Positions 23,704-36,421 of a DNA stretch of 64,000 nucleotides are shown here, piece after piece (the stretch's first letter is position 1; every line of letters starts with the position of its first letter). The notes beneath the pieces are model-generated. The model was not told where the DNA came from, ran no database searches, and saw nothing but the letters and a program-made list of their open reading frames with translations. Made by a program: the position numbers and the translations under genes. Origin of the DNA: Paramecium octaurelia (Eukaryota; Ciliophora; Oligohymenophorea; Peniculida; Parameciidae); assembly GCA_905182995.1 (NCBI GenBank), contig CAJJDP010000055.1:434001-498000 (forward strand). Direction: 5' to 3'.

Positions 23704-24179
23704 TCAATAGTTAACTTTAAATGTTGATTAGAGAATAAACCCTATTAGCTTGTTTATTTTATGCCTAAACTTTGGTAATATAATCAATACTTCTTTAATT
23801 ATTTTGGGTTTAAATTTTGGGTTGAACCAAATTTTTATTTTATCATACCATTCTTTTAGGATCTGATGATTCTATCTAATTAACTCTCAGCCCTGCCTTA
23901 TAAAGTCTTTCAATTGTTTATACATTCTTGGAGCTTGATTTTTTGAGTAAATCAGCATAAAATCTTTATTTATTGTAAAATTTGCTTATATTTATACTAA
24001 AATGATTCATGATTGACTTAGATATTATTATTTGAGCCCAGCCCTTCTGATTATTCTTGTCTTTAAATTAAAAAACGGAAATGTAATTCTGAATTCCATA
24101 AACCTCAACACTTAAGCTCTTTATTAACTTTTAAATTCAGATTTGGGTTATTTATATCATTGGGATTGTATCCAAACAT
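23704..24179 (-). CDS. Small hypothetical protein (142 aa)
   Basis: MFGYNPNDINNPNLNLK start. Two introns, both beginning GTT rather than GTA (GTTAATAAAG...GTTGAG, 25 nt; GTTAATTAG...CATCAG, 22 nt), give a single frame of 142 codons ending FKVNY. It contains two Trp-bearing segments (NNQKGWAQIIISK, LKEWYDKIKIWFNPK) and a basic hydrophobic C-terminus (VLIILPKFRHKINKLIGFIL). No family recognised. The consistency of both splice repairs supports a real gene despite the unusual splice starts. Confidence 0.55.
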
Positions 24180-24588
24180 CAAAGGGCTTTAAAAATGAAT
24201 AGGCGTTATGGATGGTTATTATAATTTTTACTTTTAATTAAAATTATGTTATTTTCCTTTTTTCTTCTAATTGGATTGTGTGTTCTTTAATGTTGATAGA
24301 GATTTTATAATTGATGATGATATGTTAATTAAGTATAAATGTTATTATTTTAACTTTATTTAGGATTCTTTCGATATTGATATCTTACCTCAAGAATTTA
24401 GAGTTTTATTATAATTACTAGTTTGAAAAAGACTTTGAGTAATTATCATAAGTAATTAGACATAATATAATTATAAATAGAGATGGCAAATAAATTACAG
24501 ATAATTTGATAGAATTATTATTAATTAGTAATGAATCATTCTCTTTATCCTTTGATTTTAACTGATTGTAGTCTTCGTCTTTGTAATC
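24180..24588. other. AT-rich intergenic region
   Basis: A/T-rich sequence between two minus-strand genes. The frame of the upstream gene stays open beyond its TGA for about 60 codons (see the alternative 3' end noted for 24589-25073); otherwise nothing recognisable. Confidence 0.4.
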
Positions 24589-25073
24589 TCAATTACACTT
24601 GATCTTCTTATTCTTGTAATGCTCTATGTAATATGAATATTAGAACTTGTTATGGATTCTTGTAACTCTCTGGGATTCATAACCATGGAATTCTAGGAGT
24701 TGATTCACTTGCAACTTTTAATCTTGTTCTTTGATGTATTTGAGTTGATTTTCCAGCTCTTATTATTTTTAGGATTTTTAAGGAATGTTGACTTTTGGAG
24801 ATGGTGGAGGAAGTAAGTCGTGGCTTTAAACATGTTTGGATTTCTTTAAGGCAGTTTCGTGTTTCAATTCTTCATATGCAACATTCATGCATTGATTTAC
24901 AGTTCCTCTCATCAATAACTATTAAGTTTTGTTTTTGAAAATCAAAAACTTGTTGCTTTTAATGGATTCGAAATATTCTACTCCAATCTATTTGGATATA
25001 TGAATAGTACTCGATACAATTCTAACAATTGATTGACCACCTCGATTGTGACATTGTTGCATTCCACTTCCAT
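24589..25073 (-). CDS. Uncharacterised protein (about 153 aa)
   Basis: MEVECNNVTIEVVNQLLELY start; a 23-nt intron (GTACTATT...AAATAG) follows YR. Then GVEYFESIKSNKFLIFKNKT, NQCMNVAYEELKHETALKK, a proline patch (SHDLLPPPSPKVNIPQK) and a coiled-coil stretch ending EHYKNKKIKCN at TGA 24589. A 20-nt GTGTAATT...CAAAG intron across that TGA would extend the protein to 24536; both models keep frame, and I prefer the simpler. The N-terminal half resembles a short all-alpha domain; family unknown. Confidence 0.6.
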
Positions 25074-25158
25074 TTCTAAATATAAAATATTTTCAGCGAA
25101 GAATGGAGGCAAAGATTAGGAATGCTCCCAAAACAAGGACTTCTAAGTGTCTTATTGG

Positions 25159-25815
25159 TCATGCCTTGTATTCATATAATTTAAACAAATTATTAAATTT
25201 TGATTGTTATTTATACTCAATGCATTTTACATACCCCAGGTATGACAGTCTTTTTTTTAAATTAGACCACATAAGCAAATTGGCCTTGGAGCAATTGAAT
25301 TTTCCAAAGCTTGTCCTCCTATACCTACTTTTGCATTTCCTCATAAGAGAGTTGTTTAAAGATTTCCTCCATCATTGTGTTGGAATCCTTGGGTTTCCAC
25401 GATCCCAACAAAGTAGTAATATGAGAATGCTTTTAAAACAGCTTGATATCATACATACTTTATTAGTCAAAGGTATTTAATAATTGTGATTCGAAATGGC
25501 TGTCACAATGTTGTTGGGACTAATGGCAATACCATCAATAACCAGGTCTTGCTCCAAGTTCTCTTTGAAGTCAGTGAAAGCTTGCAATTTAAAGTGTTTT
25601 GGATTGTTGCCCACAAAAAGAGATGTCAAGTGAATGCTAGGAGGAAATTTGTAAACCTGTTTTAGTTGTTTCAGCATATTTTATAACTCCTAATCATTCT
25701 AATATTGCTAGTTTAATAACTAAAGTGCATATTAAGTGAGATTGAATAGACATTCTTGGGCCATTTATTGATCCTTGGCAAATATTCCTATAAATTGAAT
25801 ATTCTTTTATTTCAT
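25159..25815 (-). CDS. Uncharacterised protein, possibly 2H-phosphoesterase-like
   Basis: Introns of 29 nt and 19 nt give 202 aa starting MKQKNIQFIGIFAKDQQMAQ. Segments IHLTSLFVGNN and, ~55 residues later, HSHITTLLGSW each contain an HxT-type tripeptide (H-L-T and H-I-T) after a hydrophobic strand. Two HxT/S motifs at such spacing are the signature of 2H phosphoesterases (RNA ligase/cyclic phosphodiesterase fold), and the intervening LVIDGIAISPNNIVTAIS also looks like a beta-rich core. This is a suggestion only; the remaining C-terminus (LSYEEMQKQVQEDKLWK) is helical. Confidence 0.55.
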
Positions 25816-26065
25816 TTTTATTAATATTAATAACAATATCGAAAATTAAACTGATGTGTCATGCACAATTGGAAACACTTGTTAATGATATTGAAATTGA
25901 TGTTCAAGTTGATTTTGATGTTGATGGATGAGAAATGATTAATAGAATAATTTAAAAATGATAGTAGAATCGATTAAGAAAGAGTGGGTGGTTTAAATAT
26001 TATTAAGATCTTGTATGATTTAAGTGGAACTGTTAATTATATTAAATGATTCACAATAAATTAAA

Positions 26066-29000
26066 ATGAATACTATAAATGTTATGAGTCTCTTTATGTT
26101 GGTTTAAGTATTGGTCTCCTCTCAATATATTTCAATAGGAGACCAATGCAAATGCTAGGATCTTTCAACTGAATTAGATTGCAATTTAAGAGGATCTTGC
26201 CGATGGAACTCTATCTAAATGACCTGCTTGGAGTCGAATCAATACTAGTCTACCATAGTGTCCACAAGTCCTCTGAAGTAAGTGGAGGCTAAGTCAAGTT
26301 CGTTATACTGCGATCACTTTAGTCAGATAGAATGTCCTAATTAGAATGGATGTGCTTGGTTTGAAAACAAATGCCTAATGTTTACAGGATGCACTTCATA
26401 TGTGAAATCTAATGATGACGATTGTAAAAAGATATCTAAGGATTGCTTTTCGGATGGTTTAAGATGCGTCGAATTGGATGAATGTAATACATACACCTAC
26501 CAAAAATCATGTGTCATAAGTAAGAAAGGGAAATACTGCTACTGGAATACTCAAAATAGGAGGTGTGAATAGGTTAAGGAATGTAATGATCTTCCCACAT
26601 TCTTGATTAGTGACTCGGAGTGTAGAACCTAACTTCAATTTTGTATTTATATTAGACTTATATATAAGGTACAACCAAGTTAGGAGGAGGATGTGTGGAA
26701 TCTGGGAGTTGTGCTGATGCAGTGAGTGCCGTATCTTGTGTTAGTGATAGACAACAAGGTATGGAATGCTTTTGGGCTGAAGGCAAATGTAGAGATAAAA
26801 CATGTGAAAATGCCTTAACATCCCTAAAGACAGATGCACAATGTAAGGAGTTCTTGTCACATTGTACAACCAAGGCTAATGGTGGTTGCACAATGAGGTT
26901 GAGATGCAATGATGCTCAGATAGAGGATGCTTGTATCAAGGATACTAATGGAAATGATTGCTTTTGGACTGGAGATTAATGTAAAGAGAAATTATGTGAG
27001 AATGCTCCACCCTCTTATGTCACTAATCAACAGTGTTCATACCTATCAAGCAATTGTATCACAAATGGACAAGGATGCTCCATAAATCATGGATGTACAT
27101 CAGCTTTGAAGGAGGAGTTTTGTGAAAAGGATGCAGAAGGAAATCCATGTATTTGGACTGGAGTCTTTTGTACTCAGAAGAAATGTGAAGATTCAAATTT
27201 TAAAGGGGATGAACTCTGCTCTACCTATATGAGTACTTGTATTGGAAAACCAGATGATCAGATTGGGTGCAGAACTAAGACATGTGAAACAGCTGCAAGT
27301 GATTTGATCACTAATGATGATTGTGAAAAATACTTACCTAATTCAAATTGTATTGCTAAAAAATCAGGAGGTTGTACAATGAATACTAGGTGTAGTGCCA
27401 TTGATTTCGAAAGTGCATGTGTTAAAGATTCTTAAGGTAATAAATGCTATTGGAATGAGAATGAATAGAAATGCTTAACAGTTACTACTTGTTCTTAGAT
27501 TAATATTCAATCAAAATGTATTGCAGATTAATTTGGATAGCCTTGTCAATGGGTTGATCAATTTATGAATAATATCAAAGCGTAATGTGTAAATAAATCC
27601 TGTTCATCTGCACCAATGTATATAAAATCAGAGAAAGAATGCAATGAATATTACAAATCTGATAACATTCAATGTACTCTAAAAAAAGGAGGTGGCTGTA
27701 GAGAAAAAAGCACTTGTCAAGATGTCGATGTAATTGATGGTTGTACCACCGATAAGGATGGAAACACATGTCTTTGGGATCAAACGACATCCAAATGCAG
27801 AAAACAAATGTGCTCAGACTTTACAGAATTAACTTACTTTGGATGTTCAAAAAATAGAGCAGATTGCACTATAGGATTTGGGGGATAATGTGCAGATTTA
27901 TAAGAATGTTCATCATATTTGAATAAGATGTCTTGTGTAAAAGGCACTGATGGTGTGTGTTTATGGATAGAACACTTTAAGGATGGAAAGGGTGCTTGCT
28001 TTTAATTTGATTCTTGTCAAAGTCTTAAATGGTAGACTGATGCAGAGTGTAAATTAGCATCCAATAGTTGTACTACTGATGGAGAGTAGTGTGTACCTAT
28101 AACTGAATGTAGAAGCACAAATATAAATGGAGGATGTGTCACAGGAACAGATGGGGAATGTATTCAAACTGTACCTTCATTGCATTCTACTGAATCCAAA
28201 ACATGTTCTAAATTCATCAATTGCAGTACTGCCTATTATTTGACACATGAAGAATGTTAATAAGCTCATTCTTTCTGTACAACCAATGGTGAAACAGGAT
28301 GCAGAGATTTAACATCGTGTGAGCATTACGCTGTTAAAGAATCTTGTCATCTTAATAATAAGGGAATATAATTTGATGATTTGGGTTCCATAATATCAAC
28401 TGGTAAATGCTCATGGGATGAATCAAACTAAAATTGTAGGGAATAAGTGTGTTCTGATCTTGTATTCAAAAGTGAAGACGAATGCTCACAAATATTAACG
28501 AATTGTACATCGGATGGAGAGAAATGTGTTGAGAAGCAGAGTTGTTAGATGTATATTGATGAAAGCATCTGCAATTCTAGAAAGGGAATTGATGGACCTT
28601 GTTTTTGGAGTGAGGGAACTTGTCGTATAAAACAATGTCAAGAAATAAAACAAGGCACTAATTAAAATGCATGCAGTTCAATTAAGGATTGCATTTCTGA
28701 TGGTGAAAAGTGTGTACTCAAAGATAAATGTGCCAAATATAACACCAAAGTAGCATGTAATATTTCAGGAGTTGATGGTATTTGTGTCTGGGATGAGAAT
28801 TTAAGGACATGTTAAGTTATGAATTCTTGTAATGATGCAAATAATGATGAAAGTGCATGCAATTTAGCCAATGACAGGTGTCTTTGGGATTCCTCATAAA
28901 ATGAGTTATCTCGCTGCTCTGAACATTCATGTCTATCCTATTCCCTCTAGAGTGGTCAATGTCAATATTTCAAGACTTGGAAAAATGACAAATATCACAT

Positions 29001-29241
29001 TTGCAAAATGATTCAAGGTAAATGCTCTTAAATTGATGCAACTACTTTGACTGCGGAAGAATGTTATATTTATTCTTTTTATACCTATTCTTGGAGTCCT
29101 CTCAGTAACAGATGCATGCAATGTTCCAGGATCTTGGAGAATGGATCCAATAATGCGAATTCCACGAATTCGAATAAGACAATATATTAATATGTATTGG
29201 GAACCATAACGGGATTCTTTGCCTTTGCAGCAGTTTTATGA
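26066..29241 (+). CDS. Cysteine-rich surface antigen-like protein (1,049 aa)
   Basis: MNTINVMSLFMLVQVLVSSQ is a signal peptide. A single 26-nt intron (26643-26668) gives 1,049 aa. The body is a series of cysteine-periodic modules with recurrent CxW, CxxxxC and GNxCxW text (for example GNDCFWTGDQCKEKLC), the pattern of Paramecium surface (immobilisation) antigens and related PSA-repeat proteins. The C-terminus is Asn/Ser-rich and ends in a hydrophobic stretch (YVLGTITGFFAFAAVL) typical of a GPI-anchor signal. The last ~400 residues are clearly similar to the end of the larger antigen at 43108-49155. The likely location is the cell surface and cilia. Confidence 0.88.
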
Positions 29242-29302
29242 GTAATGAATAATTATAACATATAATGCATATAAAATTTAGATTATATAAATAAAATTAA
29301 AA

Positions 29303-31125
29303 ATGGGAAGTAGTGCTTCATCTAGAATTAATGAGTTTTAAAAAATCGAGGGCGATCTTAAATTGACCACTCTGCCTGAATTAGACAAAGTATATCGACA
29401 CTTATACCATAGCTTTTAATTGTTGCTTAAGACCTTCTTAAATATACTGAGCAACTTCGACAAAGGATTGTATCTTATCATGACTTAATGATGAGGATAG
29501 TCAAATTGCAGTCTTACAAAAATGTCACTTTGGTTGATGCCTTCAAAATATGGTATTTGTGTTCTCTTGTGTGCAACGATTCAAAAGGGGACAGTGTTAA
29601 ATTCGAATGCAAAATTGAAAACTTTGATTAGGAGTTCGCTTCGGAAAGTCTTAAGAAACTAATGAATTTTGTATGGATTCTTATTTATACTTAGGGCAGT
29701 GTAGTGGCCTTTGCAATTGAAGACAAATTTGTTTAAGATGAGAAAGAGTAACTGATAATTTGTGATACAGGAATTTGTGGAGATTTTAAATTGCAATTGT
29801 GGCCATTCATCTGCTCCTCTTTCTTAAGTTATTTGAGATCCGCTTACAGATTGGCACCATTTTTAGAAGAGAAAATTAATAGCCAAATTAATTTGATCAG
29901 GAAATACTTGGATGTACACAAAGCAGACAAATTGACTAAATCTATCAATTAACAGACCTTGACTCGTCTTTGCGAACAATTGAAATATTTTGGCCAACTT
30001 GTGGATAGGTATCACTAAGAAGTCAAAACATTCACCAAAAAATATAAGGAAATCATGGCTGAATTGCATCCCTTAAGTTAGGAAGTGTTGAGGCAAGAAG
30101 GAAATCAAAATTACATCTTCAATGACGAGTAATCAATTTTAATTATTTTTTTATAGGAGAACCATCCTAAAATCTAAAATATAGGACATAGTGAGAAAAT
30201 ATGCACCTGAGTATGAACCCAAAGAAAATTCCTTAATGCAACATGAAATCAGGTTGAAAGAGTAGAGAAGGAAAGTAAAACCAAAAACAAAATTGGAAAG
30301 AAGAAGAACTGAATAAGCAGCTCTCACATTCCCAACCACTTATCATTGGGTGGGTCATGAATACTTTGATACTTTCTTCTCAGCCTAATCATTGACTTTG
30401 TCTGAATTGGAGGATTGTCGTGCTCAAGGAGAAGAGGCGAGAAAAAAGTTATTTAAGATCACTGGTGTCAATTAATGGAGAGAGAATACTATTAAAAGTG
30501 TTTTTGAATGTCTCACTTGGATGTTGTCTGCTGAATTGAATAAAAATCTTAAAAATTCAGAATTGAAATTACTTAAAGAGGAGCCTTGGATTCATTTTAT
30601 CGGATAAAAAAAACACAAATTTAATGATCTTTCAAAAGAAATAGTAACTCATCTAAAAGTATGGTTGAAATATTTCAGTCCAATCAGATATTAAAGAATC
30701 TGTAATTATTAGTATAATTTTATAAATATCATAATTTTAGTTAGGATTTTTTAAAAAGATAAAGAGAACTTCAAAAGAATAAATTCGAATTTCATCATTT
30801 AATTAGAGATCTCCCTCCATAGAACTAATATAATGCGCTTTCAAGCTTCACTAAAAATATTAGAGTGAATGAAACCTATATAAGCAAAATTGAAAAACTT
30901 TTTGAAATGACAATAGAAAACAATGGGAAAATGGGTGAAGATTTGTATGACAACTGGTAGGAAATCGTTGATCAAGCTGATTCAATTAAATATTAATTAG
31001 GAACTCCATTTAATGAATTCATTAAAGAATTCAGACCTAATACTTTGGCTGAAGTAGATCAATTACAAATTAGAAAAGCAGAGAGAAAATAAACCAAGCT
31101 ATCGATTGCCTGTATTGAAATTTGA
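29303..31125 (+). CDS. Uncharacterised large protein, possible N-myristoylation (579 aa)
   Basis: Starts MGSSASSRINEFQKIEGDLK, a good myristoylation context (Gly2, Ser6). Three introns (26, 28 and 29 nt) give 579 aa. The N-terminal ~270 residues are helical and globular (for example LKLTTLPELDKVYRHLYHSF, FKLQLWPFICSSFLSYLRSA), followed by a coiled coil, a Trp-containing region (FPTTYHWVGHEYFDTFFS) and a C-terminal helical part (EDLYDNWQEIVDQADSI). No domain recognised. It starts 61 bp after the surface-antigen stop on the same strand. Confidence 0.75.
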
Positions 31126-31289
31126 TATAATCATATATCTTAGTTATTTTTCTTTTATATTTATTTCTCTGATGTCAAATCACAAATTGAGAATAATTAA
31201 AAATTAAGATTTTAAGTATTTTTTATTTTTAAGTGAATACTAGATTTTAATATGTTTTAGTAATAAAAATTCAATGATTTTCAAATCTA

Positions 31290-32576
31290 TCAAACTCTAA
31301 AATTGGTTTTGTCCTTTTCTTTCTGAATGGAAGAACTTTTGTCGATTGACGGTCTTGGATTATTTACATTGATTTTTTTAAGCATCTATGTATAGTAGTT
31401 CTTTAATTAGGGAGTTGACAATTCGACAATGCTTTTATTGCACATCTATTGTCTTTTTGGTGTTGTACTTCTGGAGGGTGTCTTATTTTCAACACCTCCT
31501 CTGGAATATCCTGAAGTTTGGGATTTCGTATCTATTGATAAATTTTTAGAATGATTAGATTGTTCTTTACTCTTTTACAAGGATTTATAATGTTATACAC
31601 AAAATTACAATACTTTTTAATCCTTGTTTGTAGTAGTTTGTAGATTGAAAAAGACCATTTTAAATATTTCTAGGATTTCTTCTAACTTGATCTCCTGAGA
31701 AACAAATATGTTTTGCAAATAATGATAATGTAAACACACGTAAAAGAGGCTTTTCAACTATTCTGAGAATTTATCTGAACGTTAGCAAATTTCCTCTATG
31801 TTGTGTAACTCATCTAGTTGACACTGATACTTCTCCTTTTGTTTCTATTTCAAGTCATAATTGATTCCTTTAAATTGTTGCAAGCTTGCCAACTACTTCT
31901 AATAGTACTATATTTTGCTTTGTATTTGTTTCAGATATTCATTCTCATTCTTTTCCATTTTGATTTTCACAACTGCCTCGAGAGTGTCTTTGTTTATTTG
32001 GATATCATGTGTGATCAGAAACTGTTGCAACTTCTTTTTATTCTTTTCACTCTGTTCTCCGAATATAATCAATTTATTATTATTCATAATATATTAAATT
32101 AATGCATTGGAACATGAGCCTTCTGATCTTCTTCTTCTCCACACATCCCTTGTCTATTTATCAATACCTTGTAGACCACTCCGCACACTTAGCATTGGTT
32201 CTCCTTGTTTATTTTCATTATTTCAATCAATTTCTTTTGCACACTTTCATAAGTTTGAACATACAACTAATACAAAGGAACCAGCTAATTATTATTAGTA
32301 AACAATAATCCATACTCCATGTTGATTCAATTAATCCATCTTATCCTTTGGCAATAATACAACCAAGTTGTCAGTGTAACTGAAAAATGGATTTTTCTTT
32401 GCCTTAAAACACTATTAGAGGTTTCCATATTATTTTCTGTGCATGTTCACTGGATGCTTTGGAGGGAGCTTTTGCATGGCAGTAACTATATCATTGCTTG
32501 CCATCTGCAACCTAATTGAATTCTATTTGCAAATAATTTCCATTAAAAATTCATAGAAGTCCTTTTCCCAATCCAT
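31290..32576 (-). CDS. Coiled-coil protein
   Basis: Starts MDWEKDFYEFLMEIICKQNS. The N-terminal part (MQKLPPKHPVNMHRKQYGN, KKNPFFSYTDNLVVLLPKDK) looks globular, then a long coiled coil rich in Gln, Lys and Leu, then a Ser/Thr/Pro-rich tail (ENKTPSRSTTPKRQ) ending KTNFRV at TGA 31290. Start and stop are in register, so any introns must total a multiple of three; I did not fix all of them. Convergent with the preceding plus-strand gene. Family unknown. Confidence 0.68.
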
Positions 32577-33562
32577 TTAATTAATAGTTTTTTAATAATT
32601 TTATTAATCATCAAATAAAATCAATTTCAACTTAAAATATCCATTTAGAAATATAGGGCAGATTAATTTATCAATCAAACATTAATTTTAAAAATCTTAT
32701 TGCTTGCATTTAAATTGAATCTTATGAGACTTAATAGATAAAGTATCTTAATTGTTTAGAACTATTTAATATGAAATATTTATTAATTATTTTTTTGATT
32801 TTAATTTCCTGCTTCATCTCTTTTTGATTTAATTTACTATCTATATCTGTAAATGAACTGTGCCAATAAATCTTACACAATAAATAATTCAGCATAAGCA
32901 GGAGGTGTCTTGCATTAACATACATTTAGATCATAATAATGTAATTACTAAAAACCAACGATTTAGCTTGAAATTTATTAAAATAAGAATTATTGTTATT
33001 TATATTATAAAATGTTATAAACCTCTTGATTATATCTAGAAATATTAAACTGAAAACATGAGATTATTTACAAAATAAAAATTCGTAATTGTCATCTGAT
33101 ATATAAAGTTAAGCTTCTAATTTACAAACCATTTTGTAAATAAAAATAATGTTTTGAAAATTGCCTACTTATAAAGACTGTTGTAATTGCATTAAAAGTT
33201 ATATTCAGTAATAAGTTTGAGAGGGAAAAAAAGTAAGAATAATCCCAGATTACCTAATCCAATATATAAATTGAGATAATTTTATACTAAAATATATAAA
33301 ATTTATCAATTATGATGATGAAATATAATTATTAAATTGTATTTAAATAATGGGTGTGTATTTTGTTATTAAATTTCAATTGTGCACATGAAGGCAGGTG
33401 CTTACTTGGATAAAAAATTGTCAAATTTTATTTAATCAATAAGAATATTAATTATTTAGTAGTATTTATTTACTATTTTATTTTGGTTGAATGTTGTTCT
33501 AAAATAAGCTATATATATTTTATTTTATATAAAATCTTTATTGAGAGATGTTAGATGTAATA
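32577..33562. other. AT-rich intergenic region, about 1 kb
   Basis: This lies between divergent genes (coiled-coil gene minus, HMG-box gene plus). Very A/T-rich; the short minus-strand frame near 32731-32925 has no coding character. No repeat or RNA structure was recognised. Confidence 0.5.
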
Positions 33563-34124
33563 ATGAAAATAATCATAAATAGAAAAAAGACCAGAGCAAG
33601 TTCTAAAATTTTCTACTTTAATTGAAAGCTTTAGTTGATTCATTTTTGATTCCAAGCCCAGAACCAGAGGAATAACCTAAGCCATAGGTCACGAAGGCAA
33701 AAAAATAAAAAAAACAAAAAGATCCTCTCGCACCAAAAATGCCTAAATCGGCCTTCATTTTTTACTTTCAGGACAAGAAGGACAAATTTCAATTATAATA
33801 TCCAAGTCTTTATTACATGTAAAACTAGATTTACAATTTTAAGAGATCACAAAATTGATCGCTAGTGAATGGAAAGATTTGCCCAAGGAAATCCAACAGG
33901 TATCTTAACAAAAAAATAATTAGCAATATCACGATCAAGCAGAATAGGATAGAAGCCGGTACTCTTAAGAGCAGGAGTTATATCATTCACAAACAGGGAA
34001 ATAAGTAAATGGGAAGAGTCAAGCGAAAGCGAATAAATCGAGTGCGAAAAAAGAGAAAATTATAAAAACTGTTGATCAAGAAGAAGACAACGATTCTTTC
34101 GGCGCAGACATAGGGCAAGACTGA
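33563..34124 (+). CDS. HMG-box protein
   Basis: Two introns (GTTCTAAAA...TGAAAG, 29 nt; GTCTTTATT...AACTAG, 23 nt) give 169 aa. After an acidic/proline segment (LIPSPEPEEQPKPQ) and a Lys-rich stretch comes a single HMG box: KMPKSAFIFYFQDKK, PNLQFQEITKLIASEWKDL. A Gln-rich helix and a Lys-rich then acidic C-terminus (DQEEDNDSFGADIGQD) follow. HMG-box proteins bend DNA and act in chromatin. The box is convincing; both splice starts are non-GTA. An in-frame ATG at 33548 is an alternative start. Confidence 0.82.
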
Positions 34125-34332
34125 TATCTATATAAGAATATTTTAAAAATAAAATTGATCTAAATATTCGAAGGAAATAGTCAATTTTTATTAAATACTT
34201 AGTGCCTAATAAATTATAAGATATTGTTCCCTTTAAATCAGCTTATTTTTTAGTTATTACTTAAACCACTTTATAATTATCATTCCATTATATTATTTTT
34301 TTGAATTTTAAAAAATCTTTATCAAAATTCAG

Positions 34333-35381
34333 ATGGACGTAAAGATAGGAAGATCGTTTAAATTAACAAAGAAATTGGGTTCAGGTGCTTTTGGAGAAAT
34401 ATTTCACGGAATCAATCTTAAAACAAACATGGAAGTGGCAGTTAAACTTGAACCCGTCAACACTAAGCATCCACAACTGTTTTATGAAGGAAAATTATAC
34501 TAATACTTGTTGCAAGAACCCTCAGTTATTGATAAAGGAATTCCAAATGTTTACTATTGTGCAACAGAGGGTATTTATTTTTAGTATAATTAAGGTGAAT
34601 ATAATATCATGGTTATGGATCTCTTAGGTCCATCTTTGGAAGATCTATTCAATTTGTGTGGCAGGAAGTTTTCACTTAAGTCAGTATTAATGTTGGCTGA
34701 TCAAATGATTTAAAGAATTGAATATGTTCATTCTAGACACTTTTTGCATCGAGATATCAAACCAGACAACTTTCTAATTGGAACCGGAAAAAGGTAAATT
34801 GTATTAAAATTTAAATAGAGCACATAAAGTGTACATAATTGATTTTGGGCTAGCAAAGAGATATATTTAAAAGGATGGAAAACACATTCCCTATAAAGAG
34901 GGTAAAAACTTAACAGGAACAGCCCGTTACGCTTCTATCAACACTCATCTTGGCATTGAATAGGTAAAAATAAAATTTAAAACATTAGGGAAGAAGAGAC
35001 GATCTTGAATCATTAGGCTACGTGATGATGTACTTTTTAAGGGGATCTCTTCCATGGTAAAACCTCAAGGCCTCCAACAAAAAAGATAAATATGAAAAGA
35101 TTATGGAAAAAAAGATATCAACATCAATAGAAACATTGTGCAAAGGATTTCCATAAGAATTGGCTACTTACTTAACTTATGTAAGAAATCTAAGATTTGA
35201 TGAAAAACCAGATTACAGTTACTTAAGAACTCTATTAAAGGACTTATTCACAAAGAGTGGATTTGAAATGGATTATATTTATGATTGGAATCTAATATAG
35301 AAAACAGATGGAGCTAATGGACAACCCACAAATAATTCTTAACCACTGCCAACTGGTTAAGTACCCCCCAAATAAGGTTGA
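34333..35381 (+). CDS. Casein kinase 1 family protein kinase
   Basis: [20 protein letters not shown] start; introns of 24, 25 and 25 nt give 324 aa. CK1 hallmarks are present: [44 protein letters not shown], and the SIN-type segment [14 protein letters not shown] that replaces APE in this family, followed by [22 protein letters not shown]. The catalytic domain ends near residue 295 and a short Gln/Pro-rich tail (PLPTGQVPPKQG) follows. CK1 enzymes phosphorylate primed acidic sites in many pathways. All catalytic residues are present. Confidence 0.95.
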
Positions 35382-35401
35382 TTATCAACCTTAAAGATTA
35401 T

Positions 35402-35417
35402 TATATATATATATATA
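35402..35417. repeat. (TA)n microsatellite
   Basis: Eight TA dinucleotides in a row, just after the casein kinase 1 stop codon, in the 3' flank. Confidence 0.8.
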
Positions 35418-35452
35418 AAAATATTATCAAAGAAATATTGAACCCAAATCTC

Positions 35453-35795
35453 TCATTTTTAATATGAAATGAGTTTCAGAAGATCTAAGGATAATTTGGA
35501 ATGATCATTCAAGTTTAAACGGCTGATTTTGCATTTCAAGTCTGTTGCCAGTGGCTTACATTGAGACCATTCAAAAAGCAGATATTATCTTGACATCCTT
35601 AGTATATATTCTAATTTTAGCTTTAGGAGAATATATTATTATTATTTTTAAATAAATGATATTATTCCTGAGAATTCTAGTTATTATTTAATTGTAGAAT
35701 TAATTTAAAATAAATGATTCATATCATAGATCAAAATAATCACATGCATAAATCCCTTAAGACTTACTATTCCCACAAGTATTGAGTGTAGCCAT
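35453..35795 (-). CDS. Possible small gene, weakly supported
   Basis: Two minus-strand stretches look coding: MATLNTCGNSKSQGIYACDY from ATG 35795, and a 47-residue segment ending at TGA 35453 (containing LLFEWSQCKPLATDLKCKIS). They need one or more introns to be joined and I could not find a convincing set. It may be a real short multi-exon gene between two plus-strand genes, or chance open sequence. No family recognised. Confidence 0.3.
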
Positions 35796-35891
35796 TTATT
35801 GAACCAATATTGAAAAGTTGACTCAAAGAGAGAGAAAACAAACTTATTAACTTCATTTAGTGTAATAAATTGGTTATAATAATTTTATATT

Positions 35892-36421
35892 ATGCAAGTT
35901 AATTAAAATGAAGAGTTTTATCTCAGATATTAGTATAAATAAATATTTACTTTAGTGTTGGACACAAAGGTGTTTATGGACATGAGTTTCTTGAATTCGA
36001 ATTCAGAAATGATGGCAGATTGAGATATGCAAACAACTCAAATTACAAATCAGATGTTTTAATCAGAAAGGAATGTTATGTTTCAGATGCAGTACTCACA
36101 GAGATTAAACGCATCATAGAAGAGTCAGAAATTGTCAAGTATTGCAATGCATTAAGTATTCAGGGAAAATGATTCAAAATGGCCTGCACCTGATAAAATT
36201 GGGAGATAAGAATTAGAGATTAAACTTGGAAACAATCACATTTCATTTACTACCTCAAAGTTAGGATCAATACAGGATGTACAAAACAGCTAAGATCCTG
36301 AAGGCTTGAGAGTATTTTTCTACTTGGTACAAGATTTAAAATGCTTTGTCTTTTCTTTAATCGGCCTCCATTTTAGAGTATTTTTCTAGCCTAATATTAT
36401 TAGATAAAGCCAGTCAATTGA
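35892..36421 (+). CDS. mago: Mago nashi homologue, exon junction complex core
   Basis: Introns at 35933-35955 (23 nt), 36139-36163 (25 nt) and 36378-36403 (26 nt) give 151 aa. The product carries the invariant Mago text: [86 protein letters not shown]. Mago pairs with Y14 (RBM8A) in the exon junction complex deposited on spliced mRNA. The third intron is needed to recover the conserved IKP C-terminus. The start codon is fixed by the N-terminal [14 protein letters not shown] frame. Confidence 0.96.

Noticed and set aside
36378..36421. Reading through the third mago intron to give a longer C-terminus
   Set aside because: Splicing the 26-nt segment restores the conserved FRIKPVN ending of Mago proteins, whereas read-through gives unrelated sequence.
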